Origin: Bryoerythrophyllum caledonicum
Lineage: Eukaryota; Streptophyta; Bryopsida; Pottiales; Pottiaceae
Direction: 5' to 3'
DNA: 64,000 bases
Assembly: GCA_963971425.1 (NCBI GenBank)
Contig: OZ020518.1
Span: forward strand, 30,324,770-30,388,769
Position 1 is the stretch's first letter. Every line of letters begins with the position of its first letter. The notes beneath the pieces were generated by a model that made no database searches, was not told the DNA's origin, and saw nothing but the letters and a program-made list of their open reading frames with translations. Positions 56,355-64,000 of this stretch are shown here, one piece after another. A program made the translations under genes and the position numbers.

Positions 56355-57718
56355 TTAATCCCTAAAGTTCCTTGGCAATTTTGCTCAAATACTGGTCCAA
56401 AAGTGCCACTGTCCAAAAGAGGCAGAAAAATCACATTTTTGAGCAAGATTTTGGACTTATAACCATAAGATCTTAGAAAAGACTCTTGTCTAAACTTTCC
56501 ATTTTTTTTGTTGCAATCTTCCGCACGGATATGAAGATTATAGCGTTTGAAGTGCAAGATAGGATTTTTTTTGCCCCCGGTCCAGCAAGTTTAGCCCACT
56601 TTGACTTTGCATATCTAGTAACTTTTATACAAAAGTGTATTCAAAACCATAATCAATATGATTCATATGATGTTAGCTAATTGTGTGCATAATTTTAGGT
56701 CAAAGGGAGGAATGAAGCATGTTGAAACAAATAGTTTAGTGCATGGGGGTACAAAAATGTGAAAATAACTTCAACAATGGAGTGGAAATGTTTGTTGCAT
56801 ACAACTTTACATATTTGAGAATCCCAACGATTCAAACTTTTCATCCATTTTTCACTACACCGTTCCGTGAATATAGTGTAGACTAGACTCTTTGAAATTT
56901 CCTACACTAATTGAAAATTTACATGCAATTGTTGACTGACACACACTTGCTTGAGAACAAATATCCAATCACAACTTGGCATGCACATGCTTTGATGGAA
57001 ATTAGTGTGAGTGATCTACATCAATAATCCCTCTACACTATATATATTCAATGTTTAGTGTAGTTTAGAGGGGGATGGGTAAAAATAGTAAAATCTATCA
57101 TTTTGAACAATTTATTGAATTATTCAAGCAATTTTTTTTTGTAGGGCAGTCTTTGAAAATGGGTCTTGTTCATCAAATGTTGGGCCACATCATCTCAACC
57201 CATTCCCCTTAAAGTCAGGGACGTTAAATTCTTATTCACACGAGATAAACAAATTAAAATAAACAAATAAATTAAAAAAATAATCCAACATGGCGGACCC
57301 CTGCTAGTTGCTCCGCGGGTCTCGTAGACAGTTGGCGGGCACAATCCAATTCCATTTTTTTGATAAAATTCTTAAAGAATTTTCTTGACTTTTGTTAATG
57401 GCATCTTTCAGGGTTCTTCTCCCATCCATGATTTGGGTGGCCCCACGCCTTCCTCCATCTTTTGTGCCCCTATTTATTGCCCCTCTTCGACACTTGTATT
57501 TCATTGGTTCACAATGTTGTCCAGCGTCCCCATATTTGACTTTGAAGGCCAATAACTTTCAAACTATGAGTCCAAAAAAAAAAAAAACTCCACGAAGCTC
57601 TTATCAGGGACAATCTAGAATATAAATGTAAAAAGAAAAAAGAAAAAAAAATATTTTTAGGAACTTGTCCAAAATCAAAATTGTCCTCTTAAGGGACACT
57701 TGGTCCTTTAGGGATTAA
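56355..57718 (+). mobile_element. TTAA-1 element copy J, inserted in copy I at TTAA
   Basis: TTAA (56355-56358), TCCCTAAAGTTCC, then GGTCCTTTAGGGA and TTAA (57715-57718). The flanks CATTGTC and GCATG are continuous in copies A (5638-5652) and B (12772-12786) with a single TTAA between them. J itself contains a CACTA-like element (56853-57065). Confidence 0.85.
56853..57065. mobile_element. 213-bp CACTA-like miniature element
   Basis: Close copy of 29313-29521, sharing CACTACACCGTTCCGTGAAT at the left and ATGTTTAGTGTAGT at the right. Lies within copy J, and so is younger than J. Confidence 0.8.
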
Positions 57719-57897
57719 GCATGATATCAATTTCCTACACACCAATTTTTAGAGGTAAAGAAGGGGTGTAGCATATTTAAAACAAGTGTGCAAGAAGTGG
57801 AGGTTAAAAAATTATCAATCTACGTTTTATTTTTATGTGAACTTAATATGTTTTAGAATGATAATCCAAACGGTAGATAAGAGGGTTCTCACCACAT

Positions 57898-58349
57898 ATT
57901 AGAGTTTTCCTGAAAGTACTCAGGGTTTAAACCCTGACTGTCACCCCAAAACGCTGATAGGGGTTGTACACCTGAAAGTCTACTTGTTTTTGAGAAATAT
58001 GGTGGTTTGGTTAACTTTGGGGTTTATTCCATAAATTATGGTCCTTCGTCAGCCAACCAACATGCTACAGGGTTAATCATCTAGGTACAGTCACCATCCA
58101 AACATAGATGCATGGTGGCATTGGTGACTCCAAATTACTAATTTGGTTACATTAGCTTGTTCCATGCGCGTGGCCCATAAAATATGGAGGGTGAGAACTT
58201 TCACCTTGCAAATATTGCCGTATTTAAATCTCACCCTGCTTTGGTAAATAGAGTAAGACACAAGGTCCTTAAGGGATGCTGCACCGGGTTTTTTTGGCTG
58301 ATACAAGGTAGCCATCCTTTAAAACTCAGACTTTCAAGAAAACTCTATT
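57898..58349. mobile_element. AGAGTTTTC element, copy 2 (446 bp)
   Basis: The ends AGAGTTTTCCTGAAAGT and (reverse complement) AGAGTTTTCTTGAAAGT are flanked by ATT on both sides. The interrupted copy I reads CACATATT/GTTGTTG, and copies A and B have that site uninterrupted, which confirms a 3-bp duplication. Confidence 0.8.
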
Positions 58350-58812
58350 GTTGTTGAAAGAATAACAAGTGAAAAATATGAAGATATTTGGGTTTTATGT
58401 AGAAAAGATGAAGTTTTTTCCCTCGCTTGCTTGAAATGTGAAATAATGTTTGACTTTAATTAAAATGTTTTTTTTACACTAAAGACAATATTTTTTTTAC
58501 ATTTTCAAAGAAGGTAACATTTCTATACGCATGAAAAATCTCAATGTCAATAGAAACTTCTAGAAATTGTTTGGACTGCCAAAAGTCCCCATTTCTAACT
58601 TTGAGTGGTACTAACTTTCAAACCATGAATCCAAAAAAAGAATAAAAAGACCTCTACTAAGTTCTTATTAGGGGCGACATATATTAAAATATAAATTTAA
58701 AAGGATTTCTTTTCAAATTTTAGAAACTTATCCAAATCGAAATTGTCCCCTTAAGGGACACTTGGTCCTTTAAGGGTTAAGCACACCACCCCTAGAATTA
58801 GCCACACCAAGA

Positions 58813-59029
58813 CTACACTAAAATTGACACCTTGTTATCCACACTAATTGATTTTAAATGCTATAAGTTTTTACTCTGATGAAAATTTTTACCATCTATG
58901 TCTACAACGATCGCCTCACTGAGTAGTACAGATAGCTGTGTTCTTAGTGAGAATCTTCATCAATAGTAAAAACCTAAAGCACTTCCAAATCATACAATGT
59001 GGATACACTAAATGTCCTTTTAAGTGTAG
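58813..59029. mobile_element. CACTA-like miniature element
   Basis: The ends are CTACACTAAAATTGACACC and, in reverse complement, CTACACTTAAAAGGACATTT. The interior shares GCTATAAGTTTTTACT-type blocks with 53008-53229. Confidence 0.65.
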
Positions 59030-59779
59030 TGATCAAATCGTAGATTCAAAGCACACCAAAGCAACCAATAGGACATGGCACCTTTTCTTGTGCCTTTAAC
59101 GACATGAGCACCTCAGTATCAACCGGGTATCAAAATAGTATCACATAGATATCAGTCAAGAAGTCCACATTATAACCGTCAAAGCCATTGCAAGCTTTTG
59201 CTTTAGCACAAGATGGAAAAGGGCGCAACTTTGAATTCAATTTTGAGGGTATCTGTAGCAGTCTGCCTCCAATTCGCTTATGGTAAACTCTGTTTGGGCC
59301 AAAATTGGCCCGAGTAGAGACTCCGCTAGCAGAGGGGGCTCTGGCTGGTGGGAGACGTGCACGAGCTCAGCATTAATGGCATTGGCGGAGCTTGGGAGTG
59401 CTCCACATTTGGGTCATTCACCGGGCTAAAATTACACACATCGCTCCAGCCCGTGCGCTTCGATCATCTGCCCTGCGGCAAATTAAGCAAGGGTCTTGAC
59501 GAGATGATTAGCGAACCCAGCCATGATCGAAGAGGGGCATTTTTAGCGCAGGTCGTTAGTGTGCCCTTGGATGGATCCGTTTGGAAAATACAGGAGGACT
59601 GGTATATTCGATTGCCACGCCAACTGGATTCTCGGGGAGAAAGAAATAGGAAAACCGTCGCAATCATATGCGACAATCTATACTCTTAGCATTCGTGGCG
59701 GAGTGTCCAATCACGCCTTCGCTGTGAATTACCCCTTTTAGGCTACTAGGCCCTGGAGGGTCGTTTTTATTCCCAAGGC
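59030..59779. other. GC-richer stretch with an unassigned open frame
   Basis: 59348-59689 (plus) is open for 113 codons but begins at GTG, and no ATG gives a recognisable product. GC content is above the local background. It could be a gene fragment carried by a repeat or chance; I do not call a gene. Confidence 0.3.
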
Positions 59780-60290
59780 GAATTGACCCCTCGTTGGTAA
59801 TCGTTTTGACAGGAAACCCCCCACGCTCGGAGTTACCAGGTGGGGGAGGAGGTGGTGGGGCCAAAACCTGGCCCCTATTTTGTTTTTGGATGGGGCCCTA
59901 AATTTGGTAACGGGGGGGACTCCTACACTAAATTGGGGCCGTAGGTCCCAATTTAATGGTTAGAAAAGCCAAAAAAATCCTCAAACCCCCCCAAAATGGA
60001 GGGCCAGAAAAATAAGCCCATGCAATATAGATGGGCCCCACCTCGGGTAACTCCGAGCGTGGGGGGTTTCCTGTCCGCGCCGTTGGTACTTACCCGAGGT
60101 GGGCCCCGTCTTAATTGCATGGGGTCATTTTTCTGGCCCTCATATTTTGGGGGGTTCAGAGGTTTTTTTGGATTTTTTGGACAAATTTGGGGTCTATGGC
60201 CATCGTTTATCCTTAAGATACTCCCTTGCTATAAATAGGGCCCACCACCTCGTGGCCCCCTCGGGTAAGTACCAACGAGGGGGTCAACTC
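59780..60290 (+). mobile_element. Composite element with nested inverted repeats
   Basis: The outer ends GAATTGACCCCTCGTTGGTA and (reverse complement) GAGTTGACCCCCTCGTTGGT enclose two related inner elements: 59808-60075 with GACAGGAAACCCCCCACGCT ends on both sides, and 60082-60276 with GTTGGTACTTACCCGAGG ends. The first is the inverted partner of 51028-51295. Confidence 0.65.
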
Positions 60291-60560
60291 ACCCCGGGCG
60301 TTTTTTGATGCTCTCGGTGATGTAATTGTCTCCATGATTAACCGTTGTCGTTGCACTCTAGAATGCACATTGAGTTCCATGAGAGCTTTCCAACTCATCT
60401 CCCTAATCTCCACTCGATGCAGGCATTGGCAAATTACAGTGATTTCCGAGAAGTTGAGCCATGATGAAATGCATCAGTCGTGTACATCATATTCCAAATA
60501 TTCTATTATGCTCATAGATTCTCCAAGGCCTTATCATATATTTAGGCGTTAAAGGGTTAA
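60291..60560 (+). mobile_element. TTAA-2-like right end
   Basis: GGCGTTAAAGGG followed by TTAA (60557-60560) matches TTAA-2 termini (complement TTAACCCTTTAACGCC). The left end is not identified, so the 5' limit is arbitrary. Confidence 0.4.
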
Positions 60561-60799
60561 TCATTCCAGGAAGTCTCGCAGAGAAAATCCAAACCTATAG
60601 ACTCGGAGTCGGGCAAAAGCAGAATGTACCAGCAACATAGACTATGTTCATTGTAATCTACTATACTCATAGATTTCTCTTCAATCTAGCCGAAAATGGG
60701 CCCAAACATTGTTATTTTGCTGAAAGACTTCTGTAGGTTCTCCACTATGATTGAAACACATGGGGCAAATGTAATGGTCCTCTAGCTGCAAACTTCCGC

Positions 60800-61757
60800 T
60801 TAACCCCTAAATTTCCAAGAGTTATCTCGGGGGACTCTAGAAGGTTTGGGTAGGTACCTCATGTGTCAATTTATAACATTATTTTTTGAAAATTTTATAC
60901 TTCTAGATGGACATTACTAAAAGCTTTGTGTGAGTTCAATTTTTTTTCCTAAATCCGACACTTTATGAAAAAGTTATGGGGTTCTGAAGTTCAAATGGGG
61001 AGAGTAGGCACGTCGAGCAACTCCAAATTGTTTTGCCATGACACTCTATTGAATGTGAGATTTTCAATACTAGCTAATAATATTATTTCCTTTCATATTG
61101 TCAGAAAAATTCTCTTGTCTTTAGTGAAAAAAAGCATATAAATCCAAGTTAAACATTTTTACACATTATCGCACATTGTCAGGCAAGGTACCAAAAAAAC
61201 TTCTTCTTTTTCACATATAACTTCAAGATTATCATGTTTTTTACTCGTTATTTTTTCTTCACCATTATGTGGTGTAAACCTTCTTATTGACCATTTGGAT
61301 TCTCATTCTAAAACATACTAAGCTCGCAAAGAAAATATAACGCAAATTGACAATTTTTGAACCTCCACTCCTTGCACGATTTTTTTGAATATGCTACATC
61401 CTTTCTCTACCTCTAAAATTTGGAGTACAAGGAACAAATACCATGCTTAACATGATGGAAAAGGATTTACACCTTGTGTAGTGCAAAAATTTGACACCAA
61501 GTGAAGTCAAAGTCTGCTTATCTACTAAAGGTAGGGAAGAAAATTGACCCTTTTCTCTTCTTCAAATACTACAATTTTACAATCCGTGCTATTAAACTTT
61601 ATGAATTTTTTTTTGTTTAAGTTACTCAATAAGTCTCAATTGAGATCCTACGGTTAAAACTAGAAGTAAAAGTTTTTTTTGTCCTTACTCATTGCACTAA
61701 AACTGGTTGTTTTGAAGTGTTTTTGGTGTGAAATTGTCAAAGAAATTTAGGGGTTAA
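60800..61757 (-). mobile_element. TTAA-1 element copy L (reverse orientation)
   Basis: TTAA (60800-60803), CCCCTAAATTTCCAAG, about 950 bp, then AAATTTAGGGG and TTAA (61754-61757). Shares its right TTAA with copy M. Confidence 0.8.
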
Positions 61758-62650
61758 CCCCTAAGAGCCCATTTAACCCAAGCGAGACGTTTTTTTAAAT
61801 TTTGGCCAGGTACTTAAAATTGGAAAAAAAATTCTTCTTGAAATTTTTATACTAGATTGTCCTTGATAAGATCTTTGTGAAATAATTAAAAAAAAAATTG
61901 GATTCATAATATGATAGTTATTAGCCTTCAAAGTTAAATTGGGGACTCCGGGTAGCTTCAAAAATGTTGCTAGAAGTTTCTATTGACATCGAGATTTTTC
62001 ATTCATATAGAGAATATTTTCTTCTTTGATACTGTCAAAAAAAAATTCTTGTCTTTTAGTGTAAAAAAACATTTTTACTCAAGTCAAACATTTTCACACA
62101 TTGTCGGGCAAGGTACCAAGAAAACATCTTCTTTTCTACATAAAACCTAGAGGTCTTCATATTTTTCACTTTTTATTTTTGTCAACAACATGTGGTAAAA
62201 ACCTACTTATTGACCGTTTGAATTACCATTTTGAAGCATATTAAATTCACAATAAAATAATACGTGAAGTGGAAGTTTTTGAGCTTCTACTTCTTGCACA
62301 CTTGTTTTGAATATGCTACACCCCTTCTCCACCTCTAAAAATTGGTGTTCAAGAAACTAACATCCTGCTCAACACAATAGTAAAAGGATTTAGTGTAGTG
62401 GGAAAAAAATACACCAAGTGAAGTCAAAGTCTGCTGATTCTCTCAATGCAGGGAAGAAAATGATTGACTTCAAACCCTACAATCTTCATATCCGTGCAAT
62501 AGCCAAAAATATAGATTAAGTTTATACAACAGTCTTTTTAAAGATCTTATGGTTAAAATTCCTAATTTGTACTTCCAAATTAGATTTTCTTGCCACTTGT
62601 TGATAGTGATAGTTTTGGAGTGTTCTTGAGGGAAATGCCTTGGACTCTTG
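61754..62650 (-). mobile_element. TTAA-1 element copy M (reverse orientation), right end lost
   Basis: Starts at TTAA 61754-61757 with CCCCTAAGAGCCC and follows the reverse block order of copy A to about 62650 (AGTTTTGGAGTGTTCTTGAG region), where the family match ends without a terminus. Confidence 0.7.
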
Positions 62651-63224
62651 ACCGTGGAAAGTCATTGGCATGTGGCTCCAGTTTCAAGCGTTCTTTTGAA
62701 TCCGCCCGGCAACTCATGATGAGCAGCAGACATATGACTGCAGGTGCTGCGAATCGACTATTGTGTATGGCTTCTACTAGACTCTTCGAGTAAATGGAAA
62801 CTTTCTGGTGAAGAAAAGACTGCCAGCGGAAACCTCTTCATGACATGACCACTAGATTGGAAAAAAGGAAAATCATGCCCTCTACAACTCAAATGGAAGC
62901 TTTCACATGTTTAGGTACCAATCAACACTCTCTACATTGGAGTACTTCAGATACAGTATATTACTTATTAACCAGGCCGGAAAAGTTCCCAGATACCTAC
63001 CCGAGTTGAAAGAGAATCATTTAGACGCCGCATAGGTAGGTACCTACTCCAGAGCTGGTACCACCCCCACGGTTGCATAAACGACGACCGGCCGGGTTGA
63101 CTGGGACTTCATATGGGCTGCGGCGACACCCACCTACCATCCCCCTCTCATCTGTACACCTGCAGGTGCGTCCCTCGTGGAAGATCTTGGAATAATCTCG
63201 AGATAGAGTAGATTCCTGCCACCC
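62651..63224. other. Upstream region of the WW-domain gene
   Basis: Sequence shifts from AT-rich repeats to more balanced, non-repeated DNA, with GGTAGGTACCTAC-type short palindromic words near 63030-63045. Plausibly the distal promoter. No coding frame recognised. Confidence 0.4.
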
Positions 63225-63232
63225 TATATATC
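63225..63232 (+). promoter_or_regulatory. TATA box
   Basis: TATATATC after CCACCC. The expected start of transcription is about 25-35 bp downstream (near 63255-63265), giving a leader of about 450 nt before the ATG at 63709, if no leader intron is removed. Confidence 0.55.
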
Positions 63233-63342
63233 GCCTCCGTGATCCCTCTCAAACTCCCCTGACTTTAAAACCAGCACTAGGAGTGTGTAGAGCCTCCGAC
63301 TCACTTTCCTCTAGTTCTCATCTCCTCTTTCCTCTGTATTCC

Positions 63343-63661
63343 AGCAGCAGTTGTAGTGGTGTGTGCAATCAATCTTACTAGTTTTCCTGATTCAACTTCT
63401 AGTTCTCAACTTCTGGTTCAGCTTCTGGACTCTAGGAGCAGGTGTAGTAGGTGTGCTATCAACCTTACTAGTTTCCAGATTCATCGTCTCGATCTTTGAA
63501 ACCTAGCAGCAGTTGTGTGCGTGCTATCAGATTTCCTGATTCATCTTCTAGTTTTGATCTTCTGGTTTAGCTTCAGAAAACTAGCAGCAGCAGAAGTAGT
63601 AGTGCGCGCCATCAGCCTTAGTTTTCTTTATTGTCGTAGTTTTCATCTTCTGATTCTTCTA
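63343..63661 (+). repeat. Imperfect tandem repeats in the 5' leader
   Basis: Four units start at about 63343, 63434, 63506 and 63584. Each begins AGCAGCAGNTGTAGT or similar, continues through GTGCTATCA and TTTCCTGATTCATCTTC, and ends near CTTCTGGTTTAGCTTC. Unit length is 72-91 bp. Confidence 0.7.
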
Positions 63662-63708
63662 GACACTATCAGCCAGCTTGAGTTTCGGCCTCTGGATTGC
63701 CAATTGGG

Positions 63709-64000
63709 ATGGGCATCATAGTGCGCGACAGAGCTCACGAGTCTGCGTTGATGGAGAAGCGGGAGTACGCGTGTGGCGAGCTGGAGCCGGAACTGCAGCT
63801 CCCGTGCGGTTGGGAGAAGTGCTTGGACCTCAAGGTGTGTGAAGGTTTCAGTGATGTTTTGGTGGTTATGGTGATTGACTTCGGAATATTCTAAACTTGT
63901 GGTTTGATTGTGGACAGTCTGGGCTGATTTACTTCAAGGACTGGAACTCCGGGACGATGACGTACAGGGACCCGCGGCAGGCGCTGCCGCTCGCGACGCC
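63709..64000 (+). CDS. WW-domain protein, CURLY FLAG LEAF1-like, 5' part
   Basis: Exon 1 is 63709-63834, from the ATG in context GGGATGG to CTCAAG/GTGTGT. Intron 1 is 63835-63917 (83 bp, GT...CAG). Exon 2 starts at 63918 and runs off the window. Phase is 0 at the junction. The joined frame gives LPCGWEKCLDLK then SGLIYFKDWNSGTMTYRDPR, a WW domain of the plant CFL1 type in which the second Trp is Tyr (W-x22-Y-x2-P). CFL1 proteins are known to affect cuticle and leaf development by binding an HD-ZIP IV factor. Same role here is inference from this short domain. A second ATG (63751) is an alternative start. Family confidence is moderate, gene confidence high. Confidence 0.75.

Larger units (their letters stand above)
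55683..58780 (+). mobile_element. TTAA-1 element copy I with three nested insertions
   Basis: TTAA (55683-55686), CCCGTACAGGACC at the left and GGTCCTTTAAGGG, TTAA (58777-58780) at the right. Its own sequence is 55687 to ~55775, ~56135-56354, 57719-57897 and 58350-58776, in the same order as copy A. The interruptions are an unclassified insertion, TTAA-1 copy J, and an AGAGTTTTC element. It is the oldest layer of this locus. Confidence 0.8.

Noticed and set aside
59348..59689. Possible gene of 113 codons
   Set aside because: Starts at GTG, has no recognisable domain and lies among repeats.

Overview
The window is nuclear DNA of a land plant. It is very AT-rich, gene-poor and packed with nested transposable elements, with plant L1 LINE, Ty1/copia, Tourist-type, CACTA-like and tRNA-SINE families all present. 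Spliced coding sequence of ordinary plant type appears only at the right end: exon 1 and the start of exon 2 of a WW-domain protein resembling CURLY FLAG LEAF1, behind a TATA box. The species cannot be named from the sequence. Low gene density and deep nesting suggest a large genome.

Layout. 1-3.6 kb and 9.7-10.9 kb: arrays of ~105-135 bp units, many centred on a GGTACC-type palindrome. 5.3-15 kb: several copies of one TTAA-flanked terminal-inverted-repeat family (called TTAA-1 here), including two nearly identical copies, plus a second TTAA family (TTAA-2) inserted into one of them. 15.0-15.6 kb: a CACTA-like element with a near-perfect hairpin at its centre. 15.69-23.44 kb: a full-length L1-type LINE with both ORFs open and a 16-bp target-site duplication. 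23.5-28 kb: more TTAA-1 copies around a 1.65-kb CACTA-like element. 28.9-31.4 kb: two broken divergent genes of unknown function sharing a GC-box/TATA promoter region. 33.4-38.3 kb: two decayed copia halves in opposite orientation. 39.2-41.8 kb: an unclassified decayed element with a gag-like frame. 42.4-44.6 kb: a large inverted repeat. 46.9-49.1 kb: a 150-bp tandem array whose units can be read as a 50-residue repeat. 50.5-62.6 kb: nested miniature elements of at least five families. 62.6-64 kb: promoter, leader and first exons of the WW gene.

Most notable signal: at least 14 TTAA-1 copies, roughly a fifth of the window by adding my intervals, have CCC...GGG termini next to TTAA, the signature of the piggyBac superfamily. 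One copy lies inside another, and two other copies supply the empty site, which holds a single TTAA. No transposase for this family is present here, so assignment to piggyBac is inference. Other observations are the telo-box plus site II motif in the LINE leader, the 50-residue repeat array and the long hairpin.

Most open frames outside the LINE are short, begin at non-ATG codons and lie in repeats; I do not treat them as genes. All boundaries were read by eye without alignment software.
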